DNA of 64,000 nucleotides from Rhodoferax sp. (lineage in GTDB: Bacteria; Pseudomonadota; Gammaproteobacteria; Burkholderiales; Burkholderiaceae_C). A program made the position numbers and the translations under genes. This document shows, in pieces, positions 18,819-29,748 of the stretch (positions within the stretch are counted from its first letter, which is position 1; the number at the start of each line of letters is the position of its first letter). The notes under the pieces are model-generated. The model ran no database searches and was not told where the DNA came from. It saw only the letters and a list, made by a program, of their open reading frames with translations. The stretch lies in the NCBI GenBank assembly GCA_003133245.1, contig PKWM01000024.1:49107-113106 (forward strand). Direction: 5' to 3'.

Positions 18819-19762
18819 GCCAGCACCGCGTAGTCAAGACTGGCGCTGCGCAGCACTTCCAGGCACAGCGCCGGGTAGCTGATGCCTGCCGCTTTGGCCG
18901 CCATTGGCACCAGCGAATGCGCTGTCATGCCGGGCGCGGTATTGGCCTCGAGCAAATAGGGCTGGCGCGTGGCGGCGTCAATCATCACATCCAGGCGCGC
19001 CCAGCCACGACAAGCCAGGCAGCGATAGGCGTCAAGCACGATTTGCCCAATGGCTTCTTCTTCACCCGGGGGCAGGTCGGCGGGCACCAGGTACTGCGTG
19101 GTGTTGGTGAAATACTTGTTCTCGTAATCGTAGTTGCCGTTCGGCACAACGATCCGGATCAAGGGCAGCGTCCGGGCCTGCATGCCGCTGCCGAGCACCG
19201 CAATGGTGGTCTCGTCGCCCTGGATGAACTGCTCGCACAACACTGCTGAATCATGCAGGGCCGCGAGCGCGAAAGCATCAGCACATTGATCAGCAGCAGT
19301 GACTTTCGTCAGCCCAATGGTGGAGCCTTCCCGGGCTGGCTTGACGATCATGGGGCTGCCAAGCTCGGCAAAAGCCTGCACGGTGGCGGTCGCGCTGTCA
19401 ACCTGCTGCCAGGCGGGTGTGGCCAATCCTTGCGCACGCCAAAGGCGTTTGGTCATGACCTTGTCAATCGCGATGCTTGAGGCCATCACGCCTGAGCCGG
19501 TGTAGGGGATGCCGAGCAATTCAAGCGCGCCCTGCACCGTGCCGTCTTCGCCGAAGCGGCCATGCAAGGCGATAAAGCAACGCGTAAAACCGTCGCGCTT
19601 GAGCTCTGCCAGACCGCGCTCAGCCGGATCAAAGGCATGGGCATCAATCCCCTGCGAGATCAAAGCCTGTAGTACACCCTGCCCCGACATCAAGGAGATT
19701 TCCCGCTCCGCCGAGGCGCCGCCCATGAGCACTGCTACCCGTCCAAAATCAAATTGACTCAT
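18815..19762 (-). CDS. ddl: D-alanine--D-alanine ligase
   Basis: ATP-grasp ligase that makes D-Ala-D-Ala for MurF. The ATG at 19762 ([21 protein letters not shown]), overlapping the murC stop by one base, is preferred to the longer track ORF; it gives 315 residues, the DdlB size. Motifs: [54 protein letters not shown], and the metal-binding [12 protein letters not shown]. Encoded between murC and ftsQ as in E. coli. Confidence 0.95.
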   Translation of the reverse strand: MSQFDFGRVAVLMGGASAEREISLMSGQGVLQALISQGIDAHAFDPAERGLAELKRDGFTRCFIALHGRFGEDGTVQGALELLGIPYTGSGVMASSIAIDKVMTKRLWRAQGLATPAWQQVDSATATVQAFAELGSPMIVKPAREGSTIGLTKVTAADQCADAFALAALHDSAVLCEQFIQGDETTIAVLGSGMQARTLPLIRIVVPNGNYDYENKYFTNTTQYLVPADLPPGEEEAIGQIVLDAYRCLACRGWARLDVMIDAATRQPYLLEANTAPGMTAHSLVPMAAKAAGISYPALCLEVLRSASLDYAVLA

Positions 19763-21192
19763 CACCTTGCTCCGTCCTGCATTTGCAACTCGACATCTTT
19801 CAGCAACGCCAGCACCTTGGCGCAAACTGCGCCGACTGAGCCCGCTCCCATGCACAGCACCACATCGCCAGCGCGGACATTGTCCAAAATGGTTTGCGGC
19901 AAAGCGGCAATATCGTCAATAAAGATCGGCTCAATGCGCCCGGCCACACGCAGCGCGCGTGCCAGGCTGCGACCATCGGCCGCCACAATCGGTGCCTCGC
20001 CGGCGGCATAAACCTCGGTCAGCAGCACTGCATCGGCCTGCGATATAACCTTGACGAAATCTTCAAAACAGTCGCGCGTGCGGGTAAAGCGATGCGGCTG
20101 AAACGCCAACACCAAACGCCGAGCCGGGAAAGCTCCGCGCGCAGCGGCCAGCGTGGCCGCCATCTCCACCGGATGGTGACCGTAGTCATCGATCAGGGTG
20201 AACGTGCCGCCGTCCTGCGCTGCCAACTCACCGTAATGTTGAAAGCGTCGGCCCACGCCTTTGAAGCCCGCCAGCGCCCTCTGCACCGCATCATCGGGAA
20301 TGCCCAGCTCGATCGCCACCGCCATCGCCGCCAGCGCATTGAGCACGTTATGACGGCCGGCCAAGTTGAGCACCACCGCCAAGTCGCTCAGCACGACGCC
20401 GTTGCGCCGCTGCACGGTGAAATGCATTTGCCCGCCGACGGCACGCACATCGACGGCGCGCACTTGTGCGCCTTCATTGAAACCGTAGCTGGTAACCCGG
20501 CAAGTCACCTGCGCCACGATCGCTTGCACGGCAGCATCGTCCGTACACAAAATGGCAGTACCGTAAAAAGGCATGCGGTGCAAGAAATCGACGAAGGCCT
20601 GTTGCAGACGAGCGAAATCGTGACCATAGGTTTCCATGTGGTCCACGTCGATATTGGTCACCACCGCCAGCACCGGCGACAGGTTCAAAAACGAAGCGTC
20701 CGATTCATCGGCTTCCACCACGATGTAGTCACCTTGGCCCAGACGGGCATTGGCCCCGGCGCTGTTCAAGCGCCCTCCAATGACAAAAGTCGGGTCCAGC
20801 CCAGCCTCAGCCAGCACACTGGCAACCAGACTGGTAGTGGTGGTTTTGCCGTGGGTGCCGGCAATGGCAATACCTTGCTTGAGGCGCATTAGCTCAGCCA
20901 GCATCAACGCGCGCGGCACCACCGGGATGTGCTTGGCACGAGCGGCGATCACCTCAGGGTTGTCGGCATGCACGGCAGTGGAGGTGACCACCACGTCGGC
21001 CCCTGCGACCTGGTCTTGCGCATGACCAACAAAGGTTTGAATACCCAGACTGGCCAAACGTTTCAAGGTGACACTGTCGGCCAGATCCGAGCCAGAAACT
21101 GTGTAACCCAGGTTCAACAGAATTTCAGCAATCCCGCTCATACCGGAGCCACCGATGCCGACAAAATGAATATGACGCACAGCGTGTTTCAT
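19762..21192 (-). CDS. murC: UDP-N-acetylmuramate--L-alanine ligase MurC
   Basis: Mur ligase adding L-Ala to UDP-MurNAc in the cytoplasm. 476 residues with the Rossmann start [17 protein letters not shown], the ATP loop [31 protein letters not shown], and the C-terminal [14 protein letters not shown]. Unlike the tightly overlapping genes around it, its 5' end is separated from murG by a 538-bp repeat block, so it may need its own promoter or read-through. Confidence 0.97.
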   Translation of the reverse strand: MKHAVRHIHFVGIGGSGMSGIAEILLNLGYTVSGSDLADSVTLKRLASLGIQTFVGHAQDQVAGADVVVTSTAVHADNPEVIAARAKHIPVVPRALMLAELMRLKQGIAIAGTHGKTTTTSLVASVLAEAGLDPTFVIGGRLNSAGANARLGQGDYIVVEADESDASFLNLSPVLAVVTNIDVDHMETYGHDFARLQQAFVDFLHRMPFYGTAILCTDDAAVQAIVAQVTCRVTSYGFNEGAQVRAVDVRAVGGQMHFTVQRRNGVVLSDLAVVLNLAGRHNVLNALAAMAVAIELGIPDDAVQRALAGFKGVGRRFQHYGELAAQDGGTFTLIDDYGHHPVEMAATLAAARGAFPARRLVLAFQPHRFTRTRDCFEDFVKVISQADAVLLTEVYAAGEAPIVAADGRSLARALRVAGRIEPIFIDDIAALPQTILDNVRAGDVVLCMGAGSVGAVCAKVLALLKDVELQMQDGAR

Positions 21193-21247
21193 ACATGCGC
21201 TCCTTCAGGCACGATGTCGCGCGGCAAGTGATCGAGGTGCCTATTCA

Positions 21248-21308
21248 GGTCATTGCGAGCGAAGCCTCGGTGGCAGCCACGCGGCTGACAGCGACATGGC
21301 AATCCATG
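21248..21308. repeat. REP-like GTCATTGCGAGCG element between murC and murG
   Basis: GTCATTGCGAGCGAAGC and, about 45 bp on, GGCAATCCATG are the two halves of a motif also present at 38149-38231, where it forms an inverted repeat. This sequence type is a widespread bacterial extragenic repeat. This copy is diverged and lies in the murG-murC gap beside the palindromic element. Confidence 0.6.
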
Positions 21309-21365
21309 CGGGCACATCGTGGTTCTGCCATTTGATGGGTTAAACGTCAGGCTTCTATTCTTTCT

Positions 21366-21640
21366 TTTTTTGGCCCCACTCTCACCCCCCGCCCTCTCCC
21401 GCCCCGCCGGGCGGGAAAGGGAGCTAACAGCCATATTTGGCCGCGTGTTCAAAGGGAAGAAGTACCCGTTCGATAAGCACGTTGAAAAACTAAATATACG
21501 ATTTTTCTGCCTCAACGCACCGTGGCACGTGTACTTCCTTTGTTTATTTACGTGGCCAAATATGGCTGTTGGCTCCTCTTTCTCGCCCGGCGGGGCGAGA
21601 GAGAGGCGGGGGTGAGAGAGTGGGGCCAAAATGAAAACGG
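21366..21640. repeat. ~290-bp palindromic intergenic element, copy 2 (inverted)
   Basis: The ends TTTTGGCCCCACTCTCAC and GTGAGAGAGTGGGGCCAAAA are inverted repeats, with GC-rich inner palindromes as in copy 1. The interior matches copy 1 in reverse: GTACTTCCTTTGTTTATTTA here pairs with the complement of the left half of copy 1, and AAGTACCCGTTCGATAAGCA with its right half. It occupies the murG-murC gap inside the otherwise compact dcw cluster. No protein is encoded. It could form a very long hairpin in mRNA. Confidence 0.8.
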
Positions 21641-21730
21641 ATATATAACGGTCAACAACTGCGATGCAGTTCGATGCAACAGCCGATGCCGAAAGGGTAT
21701 GCGTACAGTTGCATGGAAAAGAAATGAAGC

Positions 21731-22807
21731 TCATGCCACCAACTCCTCGCAGGCCGCGATGATCATTGAAACTGCATCAAGTTTCTGAAGTTTCTTTGCC
21801 GCCAGCGCCCGCTCCAGCAGCGCCGGTCGATTGGCTTTTTGCAAAAAGTTGGCCAGCCATTCGGGGCTTAGATCGCGTTGTGATTGGAGCCAACCCGCAC
21901 CCCGATCCACCAGAAAACGGGCGTTGTGAGTTTGGTGATCATCGACCGCAGACGGGAACGGCACCAACAGGGCGGCGGCACCGACCGCCGCAATCTCGGT
22001 CACGGTGCTGGCACCGGCGCGACAGATCACCAGGTCAGCCTGGGCCAGGGCTTGCGCGGTGTCATCGATAAAGGGTGTGAGCTCGGCCGAAACACCGGCA
22101 GCCGCATAGTTTGCGCGCAGCGCGTCAATCTGCGCGGCACCGCTTTGATGCACGACCTGCGGCCGCTCTGTCACGGGAATCAGCTTCAGCGCTTGCGGTA
22201 CGATTTCATTCAAGGCTCTGGCACCCAGGCTGCCGCCCAGCACCAGCACTTGCAGCGGCCCGCTGCGCCCGGCAAACCGGCTGACTGGTTCGGCGACATC
22301 AATGAAAATCTGGCGCAACGGGTTGCCCACCCAGCTTCCTCTTTTCAGCACCTGCGGAAAAGCCGTGAAGACGCGCGCGGCCAAGCTGACCAAGAGTTTA
22401 TTAGCCAGGCCAGCGACTGAATTTTGTTCGTGCAAAAGCAGCGGTTTGCCGAGCAGTACGCACACCAGTCCGGCTGGCAACGTAATGTAGCCGCCCAAAC
22501 CCAGCACCACATCGGGCTTGACGCGGCGCAACACCGCAAGGCTTTGCCAACAGGCGCGCAACAAATGCCAAGGTAACTGGACAAGCGTCAGCCAGCCCTT
22601 GCCGCGCACGCCTGAAAAATCGACCGCTTCAAACGGGAACCCTTGCGCTGGCACCAGGCGGCTCTCCATGCTCGGCTGACCGGGTGTGCCCACGCCACCG
22701 AGCCAATGCACGCGCCAGTCACGCTCGCGCAAGCCCTGCGCCAACGCCAGCCCGGGGAAAATGTGACCCCCGGTGCCACCGGCCATAACGAGAGCGGTCT
22801 TGCTCAT
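21731..22807 (-). CDS. murG: Undecaprenyl-PP-MurNAc-pentapeptide GlcNAc transferase MurG
   Basis: GT-B glycosyltransferase converting lipid I to lipid II on the inner face of the membrane. 358 residues. N-terminal [40 protein letters not shown], the second domain with [14 protein letters not shown], and the donor-binding [16 protein letters not shown] are all present. The start overlaps the ftsW stop by 4 bp. Downstream lies the repeat block before murC. Confidence 0.97.
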   Translation of the reverse strand: MSKTALVMAGGTGGHIFPGLALAQGLRERDWRVHWLGGVGTPGQPSMESRLVPAQGFPFEAVDFSGVRGKGWLTLVQLPWHLLRACWQSLAVLRRVKPDVVLGLGGYITLPAGLVCVLLGKPLLLHEQNSVAGLANKLLVSLAARVFTAFPQVLKRGSWVGNPLRQIFIDVAEPVSRFAGRSGPLQVLVLGGSLGARALNEIVPQALKLIPVTERPQVVHQSGAAQIDALRANYAAAGVSAELTPFIDDTAQALAQADLVICRAGASTVTEIAAVGAAALLVPFPSAVDDHQTHNARFLVDRGAGWLQSQRDLSPEWLANFLQKANRPALLERALAAKKLQKLDAVSMIIAACEELVA

Positions 22808-24060
22808 ACGCGGCCTCCGTGCATCAGCGTACGGTTTTCGTGGTCAATGCGCAGCACTACCGCAATGGCCACCAGGTTCATCAGAATCGCAGAACCGCCA
22901 TAACTCATCAATGGCAAAGTCAGTCCTTTGGTCGGCAAGGCACCGAGGGTGACACCCATGTTGATGAAGGCCTGAAAGCCTACCCAGATGCCCACACCTT
23001 GGGCCACCAAACCAGCAAACACGCGCTCCAGCGCAATTGCCTGACGACCGATGTGCATCATGCGCCGGATCAACCAGAAAAACAGACCTATGACGCAGAC
23101 CACACCCACCAGGCCAAATTCTTCCCCGATCACCGCCAGCAAAAAGTCGGTATGCGCTTCGGGCAACCAGTTGAGTTTTTCCACACTGCCCCCAAGCCCA
23201 ACACCAAAAATTTCGCCACGGCCGACAGCGATGAGCGAATGGGTGAGCTGATAGCCTTTGGCCAGCGCATTTTTTTCACTCCACGGATCGAGATAGGCAA
23301 AAATGCGCTCGCGCCGCCACTCGCTTGAGGCAATCATCAAAATAAAAGCCACCAACAGCACGCTGGCAATCAGAAAAAACATTCGTGCATTGACGCCACC
23401 TAAAAACAAAATACCCATGGCAATCACGGCAATCACCATGAAGGCACCCATATCGGGCTCGGCCAGCAGCAGCGAACCCACCAGCACCACGGACGCACCC
23501 ATCGGTAGCACGGCGCGGAAAAAATGTTCTTTAACGTCCATCTTTCGCACCATGTAGTCGGCCGCGTACAGCAGCACCGTGAACTTGGCCAACTCCGACG
23601 GCTGAAAACTCAAAGGACCCAGCGGTAGCCAGCGCCGCGCGCCATAAACCACTTTTCCGACATAAGGAATCAAAACCACCATCAGCAGCAGCAGGGAGGC
23701 CAAAAACAGCAGTCGCGCCGACTTCTCCCAAGTGGCGATCGGCACCTGAAAGGCCAGCAACGCGGCGATCAAGGCGAGTACCAGCCAAAGGGTGTGGCGC
23801 ATTAAAAAATAGGTATGGGTGTAGTTAGCAAAACGCGGGTTTTCCGGCATTGCAATCGAGGCCGAATAGACCATCACCAAACCCCACAACAGCAGCGCCA
23901 AAGTGACCCAGACCAGCGGCTGATCAAAACCCATGACGCGCGTCGGCGCGCTGCCGGTGGCGCTGCGCCGGGTCGCACCCAGGCGTACTGGCAACAGGTC
24001 GAGTGCGCTCGGGTTGAAGGTGCCGAACCAGGCTGAGAAACGCTGGACCAGGCTGCTCAC
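22804..24060 (-). CDS. ftsW: Division-specific SEDS glycosyltransferase FtsW
   Basis: Polytopic septal peptidoglycan polymerase that works with FtsI. 418 residues, with an N-terminal ~45-residue cytoplasmic extension before about ten helices. SEDS motifs: [56 protein letters not shown], and [14 protein letters not shown]. The context between murD and murG, with 4-bp overlaps on both sides, distinguishes it from the rodA gene at 1.5 kb. Confidence 0.96.
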   Translation of the reverse strand: MSSLVQRFSAWFGTFNPSALDLLPVRLGATRRSATGSAPTRVMGFDQPLVWVTLALLLWGLVMVYSASIAMPENPRFANYTHTYFLMRHTLWLVLALIAALLAFQVPIATWEKSARLLFLASLLLLMVVLIPYVGKVVYGARRWLPLGPLSFQPSELAKFTVLLYAADYMVRKMDVKEHFFRAVLPMGASVVLVGSLLLAEPDMGAFMVIAVIAMGILFLGGVNARMFFLIASVLLVAFILMIASSEWRRERIFAYLDPWSEKNALAKGYQLTHSLIAVGRGEIFGVGLGGSVEKLNWLPEAHTDFLLAVIGEEFGLVGVVCVIGLFFWLIRRMMHIGRQAIALERVFAGLVAQGVGIWVGFQAFINMGVTLGALPTKGLTLPLMSYGGSAILMNLVAIAVVLRIDHENRTLMHGGRV

Positions 24061-25568
24061 GACGCATGCTCCAGTTCAACCCCGGCACCAGCGGCGAGCT
24101 CAAGCACGGCCTGCCTGAAGACGCGGGCACGGTGTTCATAGTTATCGAACATGTCGAAACTGGCACAGGCCGGCGACATCAATACCGCGTCGCCGGCCTG
24201 CGCTTGGCACTTGGCCAGCGCGACGGCTTGCGCCATGGAGGCGGCTTCCAACAGGGCGACGCCGCTGCCTGCCAAAGCAGCACGCAGTAGCGGCGCGTCG
24301 CGGCCGATCAAGAGCACGACACGCGCGTAGCGCTGGATCGGTTGCGCCAGTGGTTCAAAGTCTTGACCCTTGCCTTCGCCGCCCAGGATGACCACCACTT
24401 TGCGCTCTGCACCCAGGCTGTTGAGTGCGGCCACGGTGGCTCCGACATTGGTGCCTTTGCTATCGTCAAAATATTCGACACCATCGAAAATGCCAACCGA
24501 TTCGACCCGGTGCGGCTCACCCTGGTAGTCGCGCAGGCCATACAGCAGGGGTCCGAGCGCGGCATCAGCCACACCCGCCAAGGCCAATGCCGCCAGCGCG
24601 TTGAGCAAGTTATGGCGGCCCCGGAGATGCAGGACATCAGCCGGCAGCAGGCGTTGCAGGTGCAGTTCCGGCACTGCACCTTTGCGCGGCGTTTCATCGG
24701 ACGCCAGAGCGCGCACCAGCCAGACCATGCCATTGACTGATTCGAGTCCAAAGTCGCTCGCGCGCTTTGGCAAATCACTGCCAAAAGTGACGTAATCTCG
24801 AACCGGCAGGCGTTGCTGTTTGCCGCGAACGGGCGCGGGCAACAACGCCATTACAGCGGGGTCGTCGCGGTTGAGCACCAGCAAGCCATGCTGGCCAAAG
24901 ACCGCCGCTTTGGCAGCGCTGTAGGCTAACATTGAACCATGCCAGTCCAAATGGTCTTGCGTAATGTTGAGCACCGCACCGGCGCTGGGCTCAAAGGTTT
25001 TTTCAGCGTCAAGTTGAAAGCTTGACAACTCAAGTACCCAGACTTCGGGCAAGGTGCTGGCGTTGAGTTGCGCGCTCAGTGTGTCGAGCAGCGTTGGGCC
25101 AATATTGCCCGCCACAGCGACCGTCTTGCCAGCACGCACCAGCAACTGCCCGGTGAGCGAGGTCACAGTGGTCTTGCCATTGGTGCCGGTAACGGCCAGT
25201 ACTTTGGGGCAGTAGCCGCGTTCACTTTTCAAATCAGCCAGCGCCTGGGAGAACAAGCTTAATTCGCCCCCGACCCACAGGCCGGCAGCACTGGCAGCTT
25301 GCAGCACCGCTGCCAACGCCGAGGGTGCTAAACCCGGGCTTTTGAAAACCGCACACACCGAGCCACCCAGCACCAGCGCGGCATCAAAAGGACCACTGAC
25401 AAAACGGGCGCTCGGCAGCTCGCGTTGCAGCGCTGCCAGCTGGGGCGGTGCCGCGCGGGTGTCGGCCACGGTGACTTGGGCACCACAGCGCGCGCACCAG
25501 CGTGCCATCGCCAGGCCCGATGCACCCAGGCCCAGAATCAGAACGTGTTGGTCTTTAAGATTTAGCAC
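24057..25568 (-). CDS. murD: UDP-MurNAc-L-Ala--D-Glu ligase MurD
   Basis: Adds D-Glu to UDP-MurNAc-L-Ala. 503 residues, a little longer than E. coli MurD (438), the extra length being in the central domain around the aromatic-rich segment [13 protein letters not shown]. Motifs: [83 protein letters not shown]. Overlaps ftsW by 4 bp and follows mraY after 4 bp. Confidence 0.95.
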   Translation of the reverse strand: MLNLKDQHVLILGLGASGLAMARWCARCGAQVTVADTRAAPPQLAALQRELPSARFVSGPFDAALVLGGSVCAVFKSPGLAPSALAAVLQAASAAGLWVGGELSLFSQALADLKSERGYCPKVLAVTGTNGKTTVTSLTGQLLVRAGKTVAVAGNIGPTLLDTLSAQLNASTLPEVWVLELSSFQLDAEKTFEPSAGAVLNITQDHLDWHGSMLAYSAAKAAVFGQHGLLVLNRDDPAVMALLPAPVRGKQQRLPVRDYVTFGSDLPKRASDFGLESVNGMVWLVRALASDETPRKGAVPELHLQRLLPADVLHLRGRHNLLNALAALALAGVADAALGPLLYGLRDYQGEPHRVESVGIFDGVEYFDDSKGTNVGATVAALNSLGAERKVVVILGGEGKGQDFEPLAQPIQRYARVVLLIGRDAPLLRAALAGSGVALLEAASMAQAVALAKCQAQAGDAVLMSPACASFDMFDNYEHRARVFRQAVLELAAGAGVELEHAS

Positions 25569-25572
25569 GTTT

Positions 25573-26751
25573 TTACCTTAGCTTGAGGGTCGAAAGGCCC
25601 ACTAGGCACAAAAGCATGGTGATGATCCAGAAACGCACCACGACTTGCGTCTCTTTCCAGCCGCTTTTCTCGAAGTGGTGATGCAGCGGTGCCATTTTCA
25701 GAATACGTCTTCCGAGGCCAAATTTTTTCTTTGTGTATTTGAAGTAGCTCACTTGCAGCATGACCGAGAGTGCTTCCACCACAAAAATTCCGCCCATGAT
25801 GGCCAGCACGATTTCCTGGCGCACGATCACCGCGATCGTGCCCAGCGCAGCACCGAGCGCCAGCGCCCCGACGTCGCCCATGAAGACCTGCGCCGGGTAA
25901 GTGTTGAACCACAAAAATGCCAGCCCGGCACCCGACATGGCAGAACAGAAAATCAGCAGTTCGCCCGAGCCCGGAATGTGCGGGAAAAACAGGTATCTGG
26001 AATACACCGCGCTGCCCGTCACATAAGCAAAAATACCCAGGCAAGCACCCACCATCACCACCGGCATGATGGCCAGGCCATCCAAACCGTCGGTCAAATT
26101 AACGGCGTTGCTGCTGCCCACAATCACCAGATAAGTCAGGATGACAAAACCGAACACCCCGAGCGGGTAACTGACTTCCTTGAAGAACGGCAGCAGCAGT
26201 CCGGCTTTGGGCGGCAAGTTCACATCAAAACCCGACTGCACCCATTTGAAGAAGAGCTCGAGCACGCGCAAATTCGAACTCTCGGAAATGCTGAACACCA
26301 GATAGAGCGCCGCCAGCAAGCCAATCAACGATTGCCAGAGATACTTTTCACGAGAGCGCATGCCTTCAGGGTCCTGGTTGACCACCTTGCGCCAATCGTC
26401 AACCCAACCAATGGCACCAAATCCCAAAGTGACCAGCAACACGATCCAGACAAAGCGGTTGGAAAGGTCGGCCCACAACAGCGTCGAGAGGGTAATGCAG
26501 AGCAGAATCAAAACCCCGCCCATCGTGGGTGTGCCGCTCTTGCTCATGTGCGAGTCGATGGCGTAGCCTCGAATCGGCTGAGCGATCTTGAGTTCGCCCA
26601 GGCGGCGAATAACAGCAGGACCGGCCACCAGGCCCAGCAACAGCGCCGTCAATGCGGCCATGACCGCACGCAAAGTGAGGTATTGAAAGACGCGAAAAAA
26701 TCCAAACTCGGGTGAGAGCGATTGCAACCACTGCGCCAGGCTAAGCAACAT
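25573..26751 (-). CDS. mraY: Phospho-MurNAc-pentapeptide translocase MraY
   Basis: Integral membrane enzyme making lipid I from UDP-MurNAc-pentapeptide and undecaprenyl phosphate. 392 residues with about ten helices. Family motifs: [59 protein letters not shown], and the cytoplasmic [14 protein letters not shown] histidines. The 5' end overlaps murF by 11 bp. Confidence 0.97.
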   Translation of the reverse strand: MLLSLAQWLQSLSPEFGFFRVFQYLTLRAVMAALTALLLGLVAGPAVIRRLGELKIAQPIRGYAIDSHMSKSGTPTMGGVLILLCITLSTLLWADLSNRFVWIVLLVTLGFGAIGWVDDWRKVVNQDPEGMRSREKYLWQSLIGLLAALYLVFSISESSNLRVLELFFKWVQSGFDVNLPPKAGLLLPFFKEVSYPLGVFGFVILTYLVIVGSSNAVNLTDGLDGLAIMPVVMVGACLGIFAYVTGSAVYSRYLFFPHIPGSGELLIFCSAMSGAGLAFLWFNTYPAQVFMGDVGALALGAALGTIAVIVRQEIVLAIMGGIFVVEALSVMLQVSYFKYTKKKFGLGRRILKMAPLHHHFEKSGWKETQVVVRFWIITMLLCLVGLSTLKLR

Positions 26752-28189
26752 GATTGGCTCCTTGGTCTGCTTGAGTGTGTTCGAGGATGGCTTGGACGAC
26801 GCGCTCCATCTTCATGAAGCGTGAACCCTTGACCAGCACACTGCTGACGCTTGGCAATTCGGCCAGCACAGCGCTTTGCAAGGCTTCGATCGATTCGAAA
26901 TGATGTCCATTGCCAAAGCCTTTTGCTGCCAGATCCGACAAATCGCCGAGCGTGAACAGCGTATCAATACCGAGCTCTCGCGCGAGCTGCCCAGCCTCGG
27001 CATGAAGCGCTGAGCCCTGCTCTCCCACCTCGCCCATATCGCCCAGCACCAGCAGACGCGGTGCTGACAAGCTCGCCAACACTTCAATCGCAGCACGCAC
27101 CGAGTCCGGGTTGGCGTTGTAGGTATCATCGACCAGCGTGAAGGCGCGCGCGCCCTGCTGGAGCATCTGCGCACGGCAGCGGCCTTTGACCGGTGCAAAT
27201 GCCGACAGACCCTGAGCAATAGCCGCCAGTGGGACGCCTGCCGCCAGTGTGCAAGCCAGCGCCGCCAGTGAATTCTTGAGGTTGTGCCGACCGGCAATAT
27301 GCAAGGTGTAGCTCAGTGAGCCCGCCGGGGTGATCGCCGTAACCTGCCAGGCATCGCCCGCCCATTGAGCTTGACGACAAACCACATCGACCGTGCCTGC
27401 CGCCCCGCCAGCAAGGCTGAATTGCAGCACCGGGCGTGGTCCGGCCTTGGTCCGCCACAGCGCGCTGTAGGGGTCGTCACTCGGAAACACGGCCACACCA
27501 TCGGTGGCCAGGGCATCAATGACCGAGCCATTCTCGTGGGCCACGGCTTGAACCGTCGCCATGAATTCAAGGTGCTCACGTTGGGCGTTGTTAACGAGTG
27601 CCACGGTGGGCTGCGCGATGGCCGCCAGCCTGGCAATCTCGCCCGGATGGTTCATGCCCAGTTCGACCACCGCGATGGCATGCCCGGCGCGCAGGCGCAG
27701 CAGCGTGAGCGGCACGCCAATGTCGTTGTTGAAATTGCCCTGCGTCGCCAGAAACGCTTGCGGCCGGTAAGCGCGCAGGATGGCAGCAATCATCTGTGTC
27801 ACCGTGGTCTTGCCGTTGCTGCCGGTCACCGCTATCACGGGCAGTTTGAACTGCGCGCGCCAGTGCGTGGCCAATTCGGCCAGCGCCCGCCTGCTATCCC
27901 TCACCAGCAAGCCGGGCAAGTGGGCAACCTGCAAAAGCGCCTCATTCGTACCGCTTTCAGTAGCCTGGCACAGCGCCGCCACCGCACCCTGCGCCTGGGC
28001 CTGGGCCAAAAAATGATGGGCGTCAAAATGCTCGCCCTGCAAGGCCACAAACAAGTCACCAGGTTCGACGGTGCGGCTGTCGGTATGAACCCGTTTGAAG
28101 CTGACAGAACCACCGTCTCGGCCGCATTCAACCTGATGTGCACCGCTCAACCAGGGCCGGACTTGCGCGAGCGTCATCATGTCACTCAT
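26741..28189 (-). CDS. murF: UDP-MurNAc-tripeptide--D-Ala-D-Ala ligase MurF
   Basis: Adds D-Ala-D-Ala to complete the pentapeptide precursor. 482 residues. Motifs: [65 protein letters not shown], and [18 protein letters not shown]. Overlaps murE by 4 bp and mraY by 11 bp. Confidence 0.96.
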   Translation of the reverse strand: MSDMMTLAQVRPWLSGAHQVECGRDGGSVSFKRVHTDSRTVEPGDLFVALQGEHFDAHHFLAQAQAQGAVAALCQATESGTNEALLQVAHLPGLLVRDSRRALAELATHWRAQFKLPVIAVTGSNGKTTVTQMIAAILRAYRPQAFLATQGNFNNDIGVPLTLLRLRAGHAIAVVELGMNHPGEIARLAAIAQPTVALVNNAQREHLEFMATVQAVAHENGSVIDALATDGVAVFPSDDPYSALWRTKAGPRPVLQFSLAGGAAGTVDVVCRQAQWAGDAWQVTAITPAGSLSYTLHIAGRHNLKNSLAALACTLAAGVPLAAIAQGLSAFAPVKGRCRAQMLQQGARAFTLVDDTYNANPDSVRAAIEVLASLSAPRLLVLGDMGEVGEQGSALHAEAGQLARELGIDTLFTLGDLSDLAAKGFGNGHHFESIEALQSAVLAELPSVSSVLVKGSRFMKMERVVQAILEHTQADQGANHVA

Positions 28190-29748
28190 GACGCCTCCTT
28201 TGCTGCGCTGGCGGGTGCTGTCCAGCCACTCAGGGCCCGGCGCACTTGCTCAATATCCGAGAAGGGCCGCCGCACTCCCGCCACTTCCTGATAGTCTTCA
28301 TGGCCCTTGCCAGCAACCAGCAGCACATCGGCCGCAGTCGCCTGGGCCAGCGCCGCTGCAATCGCCAGGGCACGATCGGGTTCAATCGTGACGGCGCTGT
28401 CACCCTCGAGGCCGAGCAAAATCTGGCTGATGATGGCGTCGGGTTTTTCGCTGCGCGGGTTGTCGCTGGTTACCACGACCCGGTCGGCGTGGCTGGCAGC
28501 AATGGCACCCATCAGCGGTCGCTTGGCGCTGTCACGGTCGCCGCCGCAGCCGAACAGACACCACAACTGGCCGCCGCGTTGTTCGGCCAGGGGGCGCAGC
28601 GCCAGCAGCGCTTTGGCCAGCGCATCAGGCGTGTGGGCGTAATCGACTGCGACCAGTGGCTGTCCGGGTTCACCCAGACACTGCATGCGCCCAGGCACCG
28701 GACTTAAATCATGGCAGGCTGCGACTGCCGCTGTGAGCGGCACACCGAGCGTTCGCATGGCCGCCAAAACACCGAGCAAATTGGCCACGTTGTAGCTGCC
28801 AATCAATGCCGTCTGCAGCATCTGGGGTTGGCCAACGGTGTCAGCGCCCTGATTTTCGGTTTCAAGCACGGTGAAACACAGTCCCTGCGCTTCATAGCGA
28901 ATGTCGCAGGCGCGCAGCCGTGCCGGGCCAACGCACGATAGCGTCCACAGATCAGGCCCTTTGCCCTCCAGCTCAGCAGCCAGTTCTGCGCCCTGTTCGT
29001 CGTCGATATTGATCACGGCCGCCTGCAAACCAGGCCACTGGAACAGCCGCCGCTTGGCTTGCCAATAGGCCTCCATCGTGCCGTGATAATCGAGATGATC
29101 CTGGGTGAAATTGGTGAAAATCGCGGTGCGAATGTGCGTGCCGACTAGTCGATGTTCCACTATGCCAACGGAGGAAGCTTCCAGCGCGCAGGCTTGCAGG
29201 CCCTGCTCAACAAAGCGACGAAAACTTTTCTGCAACAACACCGGATCAGGCGTGGTCAGGCCGTTGGCCACCAGGTCGGCGTCTGGTTCTCCCGATCCGG
29301 CTGGAAGCGGCGGTTTTCCAATGCCCAGCGTCCCGACCAAAGCACAGGCAATGGGTGCCACCTGCTTTAAATTGGAAAGCGCCTGCGCCAACCACCAGGC
29401 CGTCGATGTTTTGCCGTTGGTGCCGGTCACCGCCACGACCTTGAGCCGGGCTGAGGGCTGATCAAAATAGGCGGCGGCGATCTCGGCGCAATTCGCTTTG
29501 AGTTGAGCGTAAGTGCCAATCTTCTGGCCCGTCAGCGCGAAAGCCTCAACCCCCATGCGCTCCACCAGACAGGCGCTGGCACCGCTGACCAGGGCGATCG
29601 CTACGTACTGGCGGGCATCGGTGGCGGCACCGGGCCAGGCGATGAAACCATCGCCGGCTTGCAGCTTGCGGTTATCGGTTTGCAGCGTGCCGGTGACGCG
29701 AGCGCGCAACCAGTGGGCGGCTTCAAGCGGCGTGTGCAATTCGAGCAT
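28186..29748 (-). CDS. murE: UDP-MurNAc-L-Ala-D-Glu--meso-diaminopimelate ligase MurE
   Basis: Adds the third stem-peptide residue. 520 residues. Motifs: [82 protein letters not shown], and TSDNPRSEKPDAI. That last DNPR motif is the meso-diaminopimelate-recognition signature, so the usual Gram-negative peptidoglycan is predicted. It shares one base with ftsI and overlaps murF by 4 bp. Confidence 0.97.
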   Translation of the reverse strand: MLELHTPLEAAHWLRARVTGTLQTDNRKLQAGDGFIAWPGAATDARQYVAIALVSGASACLVERMGVEAFALTGQKIGTYAQLKANCAEIAAAYFDQPSARLKVVAVTGTNGKTSTAWWLAQALSNLKQVAPIACALVGTLGIGKPPLPAGSGEPDADLVANGLTTPDPVLLQKSFRRFVEQGLQACALEASSVGIVEHRLVGTHIRTAIFTNFTQDHLDYHGTMEAYWQAKRRLFQWPGLQAAVINIDDEQGAELAAELEGKGPDLWTLSCVGPARLRACDIRYEAQGLCFTVLETENQGADTVGQPQMLQTALIGSYNVANLLGVLAAMRTLGVPLTAAVAACHDLSPVPGRMQCLGEPGQPLVAVDYAHTPDALAKALLALRPLAEQRGGQLWCLFGCGGDRDSAKRPLMGAIAASHADRVVVTSDNPRSEKPDAIISQILLGLEGDSAVTIEPDRALAIAAALAQATAADVLLVAGKGHEDYQEVAGVRRPFSDIEQVRRALSGWTAPASAAKEAS

